From an uncultured Collinsella sp. (GTDB taxonomy: Bacteria > Actinomycetota > Coriobacteriia > Coriobacteriales > Coriobacteriaceae), in NCBI GenBank assembly GCA_958450865.1, contig CAUDNY010000001.1, positions 248,001 through 312,000 on the forward strand: a DNA stretch of 64,000 bases, written 5' to 3'. The notes beneath the pieces were generated by a model. The model saw only the letters and a list, made by a program, of their open reading frames with translations. It searched no databases and was not told where the DNA came from. The first letter of the stretch is position 1; each line of letters starts with the position of its first letter. Positions 16,798 through 24,865 of this stretch are shown piece after piece. The position numbers and the translations under genes were made by a program.

Positions 16798-17724
16798 CTA
16801 TGCGAGCTCGTCGGCAATAGCTGCGACCTGCTCGGCCGTTTCGCACGAATACACGCGAACGTCGCTCAACGTACGCTTGACCAGGCCCGACAGCGTTTTG
16901 CCAGGGCCGACCTCAATAAACGTGTCGATACCCTGATCCTGCAGAGCATGCAGCGTGTCGACCCAGCGCACGGCATGGCTCACCTGGCTGGCCAAGATAT
17001 CCGATGCCGCTCGCGGGTCCGCCGGATAGGGCGCCGCCGTCATGTTTGCCATGACCGGAATCAGCAGCGGAGATGGCGCGTGGCCGGCTTGGATATACGT
17101 CGCCAGCCCCTCAGTCGCCTCGGCCATATAGGGGCTATGAAATGCACCCGACACCGCGACTTTCATAGCGCGGCCGCCGGCCTCTTTTACTAGGACGTCG
17201 AGCTCCTGCAGCGCCTCGGGCGCTCCGGCAACAACCGTCTGCTGCGGACTGTTGTAGTTGACCGGCCAGCAGTCCTCGCCGGCCTGTTTTGCCAGGCCCT
17301 CGACTTGCACCGCATCGAGCTTGATGACGGCGCGCATGCCGCCCGGATGGCGCTCGGCAGCCGCGGCCATCAGCGCCGCGCGCTCGCACACGAGCTCAAA
17401 GCCCGCTCGCGTATCGAATGCCCCCGCAAAGGTGAGCGCGGCGACCTCGCCCAGCGAGAATCCCGCACAGGCGGCAGGCACCACGTCGCGCTCACGCAGA
17501 GCGGTAGCCGCTGCCAGGTCGTGAACGAACACGCACGGCTGCGTGTTCTCGGTCTGCGAGAGCTCCTCCTTCGAGGCGCTCCGGCACTGCTCGCTGGTCC
17601 CCGGGCGCACCTCGTCGGCAATGGCGAACACCTCGGCGGCCGCCGGCGATGCCTCGATCAGGTCGACGCCCATCGCGGGGTGTTGGGCACCCTGGCCGGC
17701 AAACAGAAACGCTACGCCACCCAT
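16798..17724 (-). CDS. fabD: malonyl-CoA:ACP transacylase
   Basis: FabD moves malonyl from CoA to ACP. The 308-residue protein opens FLFAGQGAQHPAMG, has the nucleophile in GFSLGEVAALT and the His in SGAFHSPYM. Its start overlaps the end of fabK by 13 bases, which suggests coupled translation. Confidence 0.95.
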   Translation of the reverse strand: MGGVAFLFAGQGAQHPAMGVDLIEASPAAAEVFAIADEVRPGTSEQCRSASKEELSQTENTQPCVFVHDLAAATALRERDVVPAACAGFSLGEVAALTFAGAFDTRAGFELVCERAALMAAAAERHPGGMRAVIKLDAVQVEGLAKQAGEDCWPVNYNSPQQTVVAGAPEALQELDVLVKEAGGRAMKVAVSGAFHSPYMAEATEGLATYIQAGHAPSPLLIPVMANMTAAPYPADPRAASDILASQVSHAVRWVDTLHALQDQGIDTFIEVGPGKTLSGLVKRTLSDVRVYSCETAEQVAAIADELA

Positions 17725-18656
17725 GCGGACGCACCCTTCAGGACGCGCTCGGCGCCATCGACCAGGTCGTCAACGATTTCACGTGCGCTCTGGCGCTCGT
17801 TGACCATGCCGGCAATCTGTCCGCACAAAAACGAACCCTCTTCGTAGTTGCCGTCCTTGGCGGCCTTACGCAGCGCACCGGTTCCCATAGCACCGAGCTC
17901 CTCGGCACTCGCACCGGAACCCTCGCTCTTGGCATAGGCGTTGGTGAAGGGGCTCTTGAGGGCGCGCACCGGATGTCCCGTCGAGCGACCGGTCGCACGC
18001 GTCGAAGTGTCGTTGGCCTTCAGGACCATCTCCTTGTACTGCTCCGAGACGGTGCACTCGTCTGCGACCAGAAAGCGCGTACCCACTTGCACGCCTTCGG
18101 CGCCCAGCATAAAGGCGGCCGCCACGCCGCGGCCGTCGGCAATACCGCCGGCGGCCACAACGGGAATGTCAACCGCATCGACGACCTGCGGCACCAGTGC
18201 CATCGTCGAGGTCTCGCCAATATGGCCGCCCGATTCGGTACCCTCGGCAACAACCGCCGTGGCTCCACGACGTGCCACGAGGCGCGCCAGCGCCACCGAG
18301 GCAACGACCGGGATGACCTTGATGCCCGCCTCGTTCCAAGCCTTCATGTACTTGGCGGGATTGCCGGCACCCGTCACGACGACCGGCACTCGCTCGTCAA
18401 TCACGACCTGCGCGACCTCGTCGGCAAACGGGCTCATGAGCATGACGTTGACGCCAAAGGGCTTATCCGTCCTGGCGCGCAGCTCGTGAATCTGGTCGCG
18501 CAGCCAGTTGGCGTCGGCGTTCATGGCCGCGATAATCCCTAAGCCACCCGCCTCGGACACTGCGGACGCCAGCGAGGCGTCGGCAATCCAGGCCATACCG
18601 CCCTGGAACACGGGCTTTTCGATGCCGAGCAGATCGCAGAGAGGAGTCTTGAGCAT
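17712..18656 (-). CDS. fabK: enoyl-ACP reductase II (FMN-dependent)
   Basis: FabK carries out the last reduction of the cycle and is unrelated to the triclosan-sensitive FabI. The 314-residue TIM-barrel flavoprotein has PVFQGGMAWIADASLASAVS, the AEGTESGGHIGE loop and AAGGIADGRGVAAAFMLGAE phosphate-binding segment. No fabI is present in this operon. Only two bases separate it from acpP. Confidence 0.94.
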   Translation of the reverse strand: MLKTPLCDLLGIEKPVFQGGMAWIADASLASAVSEAGGLGIIAAMNADANWLRDQIHELRARTDKPFGVNVMLMSPFADEVAQVVIDERVPVVVTGAGNPAKYMKAWNEAGIKVIPVVASVALARLVARRGATAVVAEGTESGGHIGETSTMALVPQVVDAVDIPVVAAGGIADGRGVAAAFMLGAEGVQVGTRFLVADECTVSEQYKEMVLKANDTSTRATGRSTGHPVRALKSPFTNAYAKSEGSGASAEELGAMGTGALRKAAKDGNYEEGSFLCGQIAGMVNERQSAREIVDDLVDGAERVLKGASAWVA

Positions 18657-18658
18657 CT

Positions 18659-18895
18659 CTACTTCTCCAATGCCGCCTCGACCGTATCGGCGAACTCGCC
18701 GACCGTCTTGGGGTTCTCCTCGGTATCGAGCTGGATGCCAAACTCGTCCTCGACGGCGACGAGGATCTCGACGGTGCCCAGGCTGTCGAGACCAATCTCC
18801 TCGAGCGTGGACTCGGGCTTCATCTCGACATCGTCAAGACCGGCGGTCTCGCGGATAACGTCGCAAACGCGCTCGAAGGTCTTCTGATCTGCCAT
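18659..18895 (-). CDS. acpP: acyl carrier protein
   Basis: This 78-residue acidic protein carries the growing acyl chain on a phosphopantetheine attached to Ser in the motif GLDSLGTVE (about 35-43). It is placed second in the FAS operon, between fabH and fabK. A phosphopantetheinyl transferase gene is not seen in the window. Confidence 0.95.
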   Translation of the reverse strand: MADQKTFERVCDVIRETAGLDDVEMKPESTLEEIGLDSLGTVEILVAVEDEFGIQLDTEENPKTVGEFADTVEAALEK

Positions 18896-18947
18896 GGTAG
18901 TTCTCCTTTGTTTGTGCCCTAGGGGCTTTTTTATTTCCTATGTGCGA

Positions 18948-19907
18948 CTACTTCCAACGAAGCAGATAGCCACCTATATCCAGGCCCGCGCCAAATCCAA
19001 CGAGGGCGATGGTGTCGCCTGCATTCAGCGCGTTGGTACTTGCCAGCCGGTCAAGCGCAAAGGGAATGCAGGCGCTCGAAATGTTGCCGGTCTCGCGCAA
19101 CGTGCGAACCACGCGCTCGTCTGGCACGCCAAGGCGCTTGACCGCCTGACTCAGGATTCGTTCGTTAGCCTGATGGAATACAAAATGATCGATATCTTCG
19201 ACCGAAATGCCCGCATCGCTCGCAAGCTTATGGACCGTGTCGCAGATGGCGTTGACGCCGAACTTGAACACACGGCGGCCATTCATGGACAGCACGCTCT
19301 CGCTATCTGCGGAGGCCTTAAACGGCGAGGTGCCGACCAGACCGGGAACGCGCAACGTCTCGACGTCGGGCGCCGTCGAAAGCTCAACGGCAAGGGGGTT
19401 GTCTCCCCCAGCCCCTATCACTGCAGCGCCCGCGCCGTCGCCAAAGAGCACGCACGTGGCGCGGTCTGACCAGTCAAGGGCGCGCGTCATCTGCTCGGAG
19501 GCAACGACAAGCACATGCTTGGCTCGTCCTCGAGCGATATAGCCCTCGGCGACATCGAGCGCAAATACGAAGCCGGCACAAGCCGCCGAAACGTCGAAGG
19601 CTGGACATGTGGCACCCAGGCGCTCAGCAACGGCGCACGCTTCGGCAGGGACGAGATGATCGCCCGTCGTCGTCGAGCAGACGATCAGATCCAGCTGGCT
19701 CGCATCGAGTCCGGACGCCTGGAGCGCTTGCTCGCTCGCTGCCACGGCAAGGTCGTCGAGTGACTCGGCGGTGCACACATGGCGGCTCTTGATCCCCGTA
19801 CGGGTAAAAATCCACTCATCCGAGGTGTCCAGGAACTCGGACAGCTCGTCGTTGGAAACGCTGCGCTCGGGAAGCGCCGAGCCCGTTCCCAGTATCGTGA
19901 AACCCAT
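18948..19907 (-). CDS. fabH: 3-oxoacyl-ACP synthase III
   Basis: FabH starts chain synthesis by condensing acetyl- or branched acyl-CoA with malonyl-ACP. The 319-residue product has the catalytic Cys in SAACAGFVFAL, His in FHQANERILS and Asn in TGNISSACIPFAL. The ATG at 19907 was chosen for its strong ribosome-binding site GGAGG and family-like start MGFTILGTGSALPER. It is the first gene of the operon and divergent from birA. Confidence 0.95.
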   Translation of the reverse strand: MGFTILGTGSALPERSVSNDELSEFLDTSDEWIFTRTGIKSRHVCTAESLDDLAVAASEQALQASGLDASQLDLIVCSTTTGDHLVPAEACAVAERLGATCPAFDVSAACAGFVFALDVAEGYIARGRAKHVLVVASEQMTRALDWSDRATCVLFGDGAGAAVIGAGGDNPLAVELSTAPDVETLRVPGLVGTSPFKASADSESVLSMNGRRVFKFGVNAICDTVHKLASDAGISVEDIDHFVFHQANERILSQAVKRLGVPDERVVRTLRETGNISSACIPFALDRLASTNALNAGDTIALVGFGAGLDIGGYLLRWK

Positions 19908-19926
19908 CACTAACCTCCTTTGAGTT

Positions 19927-19988
19927 GTTGACGTGTTTACATCGACCGAGAGAGGATAGCGCATTTTGGTCATTGTTGACGTGTTAAC
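19927..19988. promoter_or_regulatory. duplicated palindromic operator between fabH and birA
   Basis: Two 14-base copies of GTTRACRYGTYAAC-type sequence lie at 19927-19940 (GTTGACGTGTTTAC) and 19975-19988 (GTTGACGTGTTAAC), 48 bases apart. The second copy, an imperfect palindrome, covers the -35 position of a minus-strand promoter whose -10 box is TATCCT (19953-19958, spacer 17). The first lies just downstream of the expected start site. This arrangement fits a regulator of fatty-acid synthesis. The regulator itself is not identifiable. Confidence 0.6.
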
Positions 19989-20083
19989 ATTAAATTGTCC
20001 AAATGCGACAAAGGCTTCACATTGTGTCTGCCTCACGACACTATTGCGTTATTCACTTATTCATTAAGGAGGTAGCAGCCGCT

Positions 20084-20860
20084 ATGGATGCCAAATTAAC
20101 GATAGTCGACGTAACCGGATCGACCAACGATGACCTGCTCGAAGCAGGAAAACAAGGAGCGCCGCACGGCACAGGACTTGCCGCCCGGGCTCAGACGGCA
20201 GGACGCGGCCGGCGCGGCCACAAGTGGGATTCAACCGCCGGCAACCTATTGCTTTCGATTGTCCTGCGTCCATGCGTTAATCCTGCAAAGTACTCTGGTC
20301 TTGCCGCCGTCAGCGGCCTAGCGGTGCTCGAGGCGCTCGAAAAGCAGGGTCTTGCTAACGAGATCGGCCTCAAATGGCCCAACGACCTCGTCGCACGAGG
20401 ACATAAGCTTGGCGGCATCTTAGTCGAGGCGGCTCGTGACAACGAGGGCGGGCCCTTCGCCGTCTGCGGCATTGGCGTCAACGTAAACTACACGCCCCAG
20501 GAGGTGCCCGATGGCGGCCTGGCGGCAATTGGCCTCTCGGACCTTAACGAAAACGTTCCTACCGTCGACATGCTCCTTGATGAGGTCTATCACGCCGTTA
20601 TAGACGCCGTAGATGCCTGGGCAGAACGCCTCAACTCCATGGAAGAAAACACCGGACCGCTCGCGCCCGTCCACGGCGAATATGTCGCTCACCTCAATTG
20701 GATTGGAGAGCACGTTATCGCCCGCTCCCCCGCTGGAGACGAGCTGGCGCGAGGCGTCTTTAAAACGGTCGATGGCTTTGGTCGCGCGTGCATCGAAACG
20801 AAAGACGGCTTGCGTTTCTTCCATTTTGAGGAGGCGTCTTTGCGCCACTTAAGCGATTAG
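20084..20860 (+). CDS. birA: biotin-[acetyl-CoA carboxylase] ligase (no DNA-binding domain)
   Basis: The enzyme activates biotin with ATP and attaches it to AccB. The 258-residue protein has the ligase motif GRGRRGHKWDSTAGNL (about 47-62), KWPNDLV and KLGGILVE. It starts directly with the catalytic domain, lacking the N-terminal helix-turn-helix of repressor-type BirA. It therefore probably does not regulate transcription itself. ATG at 20084 follows AAGGAGG. It is divergent from the FAS operon that encodes its substrate. Confidence 0.94.
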   Translation: MDAKLTIVDVTGSTNDDLLEAGKQGAPHGTGLAARAQTAGRGRRGHKWDSTAGNLLLSIVLRPCVNPAKYSGLAAVSGLAVLEALEKQGLANEIGLKWPNDLVARGHKLGGILVEAARDNEGGPFAVCGIGVNVNYTPQEVPDGGLAAIGLSDLNENVPTVDMLLDEVYHAVIDAVDAWAERLNSMEENTGPLAPVHGEYVAHLNWIGEHVIARSPAGDELARGVFKTVDGFGRACIETKDGLRFFHFEEASLRHLSD

Positions 20861-20919
20861 GGCGCTGCAGCCATCGGCTCGGCAGCATTACCCGGCAGTC
20901 CAAACCATCATTCAAAACG

Positions 20920-20956
20920 AAAGGGCCCCGCTACCGTAACGGCAGCGGGGCCCTTT
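20920..20956. terminator. bidirectional terminator between birA and rpsJ
   Basis: AAAGGGCCCCGCT (20920-20932) pairs with AGCGGGGCCCTTT (20944-20956), with an inner CCGT/ACGG stem. It lies between two convergent genes, so it can end both birA and the str operon. Its presence shows that rpsJ is the last gene of its transcript. Confidence 0.9.
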
Positions 20957-20975
20957 AAGCTATGAGCGATATCGC

Positions 20976-21284
20976 TTAGAGCTTGATGTCAATGTCGACG
21001 CCAGCGGGGAGGTCGAGACGCATGAGCGAATCAACGGTGCCCGAGGTGGGGTCGAGGATGTCGATGAGGCGCTTGTGAGTGCGCATCTCGAACTGCTCAC
21101 GGGAGTCCTTGTTCACGTGCGGCGAGCGGATAACCGTGTACAGGTTGCGCTCGGTGGGCAGGGGGACAGGACCGGAAACGCGAGCGCCGGTCTTCTGAGC
21201 GGTCTCGACGATGAGCTTCGCGGACTGATCGACGACCTCGTGATCATAGCCCTTGAGGCGAATGCGGATCTTCTGGGTAGCCAA
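20976..21284 (-). CDS. rpsJ: 30S ribosomal protein S10
   Basis: S10 is a head protein of the small subunit and also part of NusB-type antitermination complexes. The 102-residue protein has RIRLKGYDHEVVDQSAKLIV and the HVNKDSREQFEMRTHKRLID segment. Here it ends the str operon after fusA, with no tuf gene between and a terminator 20 bases behind, instead of leading into rplC. Confidence 0.97.
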   Translation of the reverse strand: MATQKIRIRLKGYDHEVVDQSAKLIVETAQKTGARVSGPVPLPTERNLYTVIRSPHVNKDSREQFEMRTHKRLIDILDPTSGTVDSLMRLDLPAGVDIDIKL

Positions 21285-21344
21285 CTTAAACCTCCAAAGA
21301 GTGCGAGAGATGTTCTCGCGGATTACGTAACAGGGAGCTCGAAC

Positions 21345-23444
21345 TTAGGCGTTCTTGCTCATGACCTCGTCCACGATGGACTTGGGCGCGGGCTCATAAG
21401 AGTCGAACTGCATCGTGTAGGATGCACGGCCCTGGGTCTGGGAGCGAAGGTCGGTAGCGTAACCGAACATCTCGCCCAGCGGCACCTTGGCACGGATGAG
21501 CTTGCTGTTCTTGCGATCCTCCATGCCCTCGATCTTGCCGCGGCGACCGGAGAGGTTGCCCATAACGTCGCCCATGTACTGCTCGGGGGTCTCGACCTCG
21601 ACAGCCATGATCGGCTCGAGCAGCTGCGGATCGGACTTCTTGAGGGCGTCCTTGATAGCCATGGAACCGGCGATCTTGAAGGCGGCCTCGGAGGAGTCGA
21701 CCTCGTGGTAAGAACCGTCGAACAGGGTGACCTTAACGTCGAGGACCGGGAAGCCGGCGATAACACCGGTGTTCAGGGCCTCCTGGATGCCCTTGTCGAT
21801 GGACGGGATGTACTCCTTGGGCACGACGCCGCCGACGATAGCGTTGACGAACTCGTAGCCGAAGCCCTCCTCCATCTTCTCGAGCTTGATGACAGCGTGG
21901 CCGTACTGACCGCGACCGCCGGACTGACGGACAAACTTGCCCTCAGCCTTCTCGACGTCGTGACCAGCGGTCTCGCGATAGGCAACCTGGGGCTTACCGA
22001 CGTTAGCGTCAACCTTGAACTCGCGGAGCAGACGGTCGACGATGATCTCGAGGTGCAGCTCGCCCATGCCGGCGATGATGGTCTGGCCGGTCTCGTGGTT
22101 GGTGGACACCTGGAAGGTCGGGTCCTCCTCGGCGAGCTTGGTCAGAGCCAGGGACATCTTGTCCTGCTCGGCCTTGGTCTTGGGCTCGATGGCAACGTCG
22201 ATAACGGGCTTAGCGAACTCGATCTTCTCGAGGACGATCTCCTTGCCCTCGGCGCACAGGGTGTCGCCGGTGGTGGAGTTCTTGAAGCCGACGCAAGCGA
22301 CGATGTCGCCGGCGGCAGCGTCGTCACGGTCGATACGCTCGGCGGCGTTCATCTCGAGGATGCGGCCGAGGCGCTCGCGCTGACCGTTGGAAGCGTTAAC
22401 AACGTAGGAGCCGGACTCGGCGCGGCCGGAGTAAACGCGGACATAGGTGAGCTTACCGACGAACGGATCGGTCATGATCTTGAAGACCAGGCCGGAGAAG
22501 GGCTCGTCGAAGGAAGGATGACGCTGGATCTCCTCGCCGGTGTCCGGATCGGTACCGGTGACGGCCTCAACGTCGAGCGGGCTGGGCAGGTAGTCGACGA
22601 CAGCGTCGAGCAGCTCCTGAACGCCCTTGTTCTTGTAGGCGGAGCCCACGAAGACGAGGTTGAGCTCATTGGCCAGAACACCCTTGCGCAGAGCAGCCTT
22701 GAGCTCCTCGACGGTGAAGTCCTCCTCCATGAGGATCTTCTCCATGAGCTCGTCGTCAAAGCTGGCAGCAGCGTCAAGGAGCTCCTCGCGCTTGGTGGCA
22801 GCGATGTCGGCAAACTCAGCCGGGATCTCGTCCATCGGCTCGGGGTAGGTCATACCCTTCTCGTCGGCCTTGAAGTCCCATGCAGTCATGGTGACCAGGT
22901 CGATGACGCCCCAGAAGTTGTCCTCGGCGCCCATCGGGACCTGAGCGGCCACGGCGTTAGCGTCGAGACGATCCTTCATGGTCTCGATAGCGTTGAAGAA
23001 GTCAGCGCCCACGCGGTCATACTTGTTGATGAAAGCGATGCGGGGGACGTTGAAGGTGGAAGCCTGACGCCAAACGGTCTCAGACTGGGGCTGAACGCCG
23101 GCAACGGCGTCGAAGACGGCGACAGCGCCATCGAGGACGCGCAGGCAGCGCTCGACCTCGGCGGTGAAGTCAACGTGGCCCGGGGTGTCGATGATCTGGA
23201 TGCGGTAGTCCTTACCGTCCTTGTTCCAGAAGCACGTGGTAGCAGCGGAGGTAATGGTTACGCCGCGCTCCTGCTCCTGAACCATCCAGTCCATGGTGGC
23301 AGCGCCCTCATGGACCTCACCGATCTTGTGGGTCTTACCGGTGTAGTAAAGAATACGCTCGGTCGTGGTGGTCTTACCGGCATCGATGTGGGCCATGATG
23401 CCGATGTTACGGGTATCGGAAAGCTTGTACTTAGGCTTAGCCAT
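21345..23444 (-). CDS. fusA: elongation factor G
   Basis: EF-G drives translocation with GTP. The 699-residue protein has G1 AHIDAGKTTTTERILYYTG, switch I and II (RGVTITSAATT, DTPGHVDFT), NKYD at about 139, and the C-terminal domains IV and V with YGHAVIKLEKMEEGFGYEF. It lies between rpsG and rpsJ in the str operon. Confidence 0.98.
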   Translation of the reverse strand: MAKPKYKLSDTRNIGIMAHIDAGKTTTTERILYYTGKTHKIGEVHEGAATMDWMVQEQERGVTITSAATTCFWNKDGKDYRIQIIDTPGHVDFTAEVERCLRVLDGAVAVFDAVAGVQPQSETVWRQASTFNVPRIAFINKYDRVGADFFNAIETMKDRLDANAVAAQVPMGAEDNFWGVIDLVTMTAWDFKADEKGMTYPEPMDEIPAEFADIAATKREELLDAAASFDDELMEKILMEEDFTVEELKAALRKGVLANELNLVFVGSAYKNKGVQELLDAVVDYLPSPLDVEAVTGTDPDTGEEIQRHPSFDEPFSGLVFKIMTDPFVGKLTYVRVYSGRAESGSYVVNASNGQRERLGRILEMNAAERIDRDDAAAGDIVACVGFKNSTTGDTLCAEGKEIVLEKIEFAKPVIDVAIEPKTKAEQDKMSLALTKLAEEDPTFQVSTNHETGQTIIAGMGELHLEIIVDRLLREFKVDANVGKPQVAYRETAGHDVEKAEGKFVRQSGGRGQYGHAVIKLEKMEEGFGYEFVNAIVGGVVPKEYIPSIDKGIQEALNTGVIAGFPVLDVKVTLFDGSYHEVDSSEAAFKIAGSMAIKDALKKSDPQLLEPIMAVEVETPEQYMGDVMGNLSGRRGKIEGMEDRKNSKLIRAKVPLGEMFGYATDLRSQTQGRASYTMQFDSYEPAPKSIVDEVMSKNA

Positions 23445-23463
23445 GTTAGTTCCTTACCTTAAC

Positions 23464-23937
23464 TTACCAACGATAGTGAGAGAACGCGCGGTTGGCCTCG
23501 GCCATCTTGAAGACGTCCTCACGCTTCTTGACGGAAGCGCCCAGGCCGTTGGAAGCGTCGAGAATCTCGTTGGCGAGACGCTCGGCCATGGTCTTCTCCT
23601 TGCGAGCGCGGGAGAAGTTGACGATCCAGCGGATACCCAGAGCGGTGGAACGACGGGAGTTGACCTCCATCGGGACCTGATAGGTAGCGCCACCGACACG
23701 CTTGGGCTTAACCTCGAGCGTAGGCTTGACGTTGTCCATAGCCTTCTTGAAGGTAGCGAGAGCGTCGCCACCCTCGGACTTCTCGGCAACGATCTCGAAA
23801 GCGGTGTAAACGATGCGCTCAGCGGTGGCCTTCTTGCCGTCAAGAAGGACCTTGTTGATGAGCTGAGTCACCAGGCGGTTGTTGTAAACGGCGTCAGGCT
23901 GAACCTCACGACGATTAGCTGCTGCACGACGCGGCAT
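23464..23937 (-). CDS. rpsG: 30S ribosomal protein S7
   Basis: S7 nucleates assembly of the 30S head; in E. coli it also represses its operon. The 157-residue product has MPRRAAANRREVQPDAVYNN, LINKVLLDGKKATAERIVY and the C-terminus AFSHYRW. It starts 73 bases behind rpsL and precedes fusA. Confidence 0.97.
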   Translation of the reverse strand: MPRRAAANRREVQPDAVYNNRLVTQLINKVLLDGKKATAERIVYTAFEIVAEKSEGGDALATFKKAMDNVKPTLEVKPKRVGGATYQVPMEVNSRRSTALGIRWIVNFSRARKEKTMAERLANEILDASNGLGASVKKREDVFKMAEANRAFSHYRW

Positions 23938-24010
23938 GTGAAATCTCCTTAAGTGTCTACCGTGCGGCGCTTAGGCGGCACACGGCGAAAGTATCAAAAC
24001 GTTATCTGGC

Positions 24011-24388
24011 TTATTTAGCCTTGGGGCGCTTAGCACCGTACTTGGAACGGGCCTGCATACGGTTCTGGACCGGAGCAGCGTCGTAGGCGCCACGGATGAC
24101 GTGATAACGGACACCAGGGAGGTCACGGACACGACCGCCGCGGACGAGCACGATGGAGTGCTCCTGCAGGTTGTGGCCCTCACCCGGGATGTAAGCAGTA
24201 ACTTCGATGCCGTTGACGAGGCGAACACGGGCAACCTTACGAAGAGCCGAGTTCGGCTTCTTGGGGCTCGTGGTGAAGACGCGGGTGCACACGCCGCGCT
24301 TCTGGGAGTTGTGCTGCAGAGCAGCGTTCTTGGACTTCTTGGGCACGGAACGACGGCCCTGGCGAACCAGCTGGTTAATAGTAGGCAA
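24011..24388 (-). CDS. rpsL: 30S ribosomal protein S12, Arg at position 88
   Basis: S12 sits at the decoding centre. The 125-residue protein has the family start MPTINQLVRQGR and the motifs TSPKKPNSALRKVAR (Lys43 retained) and LVRGGRVRDLPGVRYHVIRG. Residue 88, Lys in E. coli and Mycobacterium, is Arg here (CGT at 24127-24125). K88R is a known streptomycin-resistance change in those species, so low susceptibility may be natural in this organism. First gene of the str operon, behind a good promoter. Confidence 0.97.
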   Translation of the reverse strand: MPTINQLVRQGRRSVPKKSKNAALQHNSQKRGVCTRVFTTSPKKPNSALRKVARVRLVNGIEVTAYIPGEGHNLQEHSIVLVRGGRVRDLPGVRYHVIRGAYDAAPVQNRMQARSKYGAKRPKAK

Positions 24389-24481
24389 AGCGTACTCCTT
24401 CTCGAATGATTCCAGCTTTCTGTAAAGTGCAACGGCTTGAATCGAGGGGTCAGCATCCCCCTACGAAACACGCAGTTCGAT

Positions 24482-24510
24482 AGGATACGTGGCGTTAGCT
24501 GTGCCGTCAA
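24482..24510 (-). promoter_or_regulatory. promoter of the str operon (rpsL-rpsG-fusA-rpsJ)
   Basis: Minus strand: TTGACG (24505-24510), 17-base spacer, TATCCT (24482-24487). It lies about 94 bases upstream of the rpsL start, and the CGGGCGTATCC element shared with the rplC leader lies just upstream. Confidence 0.7.
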
Positions 24511-24593
24511 CAGACCACGCCGCCGGGCGTATCCTAAAATTGGCATATTTCCGCAAAGCCTACACAAATGGAATCCCCTTCTGTACGCGGGGA

Positions 24594-24734
24594 CGGATTC
24601 CCGGGCCGGGCGGCGCAGGGGTTAAGTTTGCTGCTCTACAGTCCTGGCTCGCACGGAGGCCACATTAAGTGGCCTCCGGCTCGTGCGGAACTCGCGACAA
24701 ACTTAACCCCTGCGCCGCCCGGCCCGGGAATCCG
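24594..24734. repeat. long palindrome LP2 upstream of the str operon promoter
   Basis: Perfect 36-base inverted arms (24594-24629 and 24699-24734) flank a 69-base centre, the same dimensions as LP1. The inner hairpin is GGAGGCCAC-ATTAA-GTGGCCTCC, flanked by GCTCGCAC and CTCGTGCGGAAC. Compared with LP1 the arms share GGGCGGCG and TTAAGTTT but otherwise differ, with pairing preserved throughout. It lies between the anti-sigma gene and the rpsL promoter. Confidence 0.85.
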
Positions 24735-24767
24735 ACGTGCTCGTCGGGGCAACGTTACCTGCTAAAT

Positions 24768-24800
24768 AGGGACAGGTTTATTTTGGTTGGTTTTATCTGG
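24768..24800 (+). repeat. GGGACAGGTTTATTTTGG repeat, copy B1
   Basis: It begins AGGGACAGGTTTATTTTGG and continues TTGGTTTTATCTGG. Close copies lie at 53135-53174 (same strand) and 26506-26545 (reverse). The element is a REP-like intergenic repeat; the inverted half is poorly preserved in this copy. Confidence 0.75.
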
Positions 24801-24827
24801 GGAAACAATAACCGCCCATTTAACGCA

Positions 24828-24859
24828 AAATAGGCCGCTCCCCCTCTTGGGAAGCGGCC
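24828..24859 (-). terminator. terminator after the anti-sigma-like gene
   Basis: Minus-strand GGCCGCTTCCC pairs with GGGGAGCGGCC (24833-24859), followed by TATTTT. It closes the sigma/anti-sigma operon. Confidence 0.85.
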
Positions 24860-24865
24860 CAGACC

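Noticed and set aside
21075..23462. A 795-codon plus-strand open frame across fusA and rpsJ
   Set aside because: Antisense to fusA and rpsJ; same codon-bias artefact.
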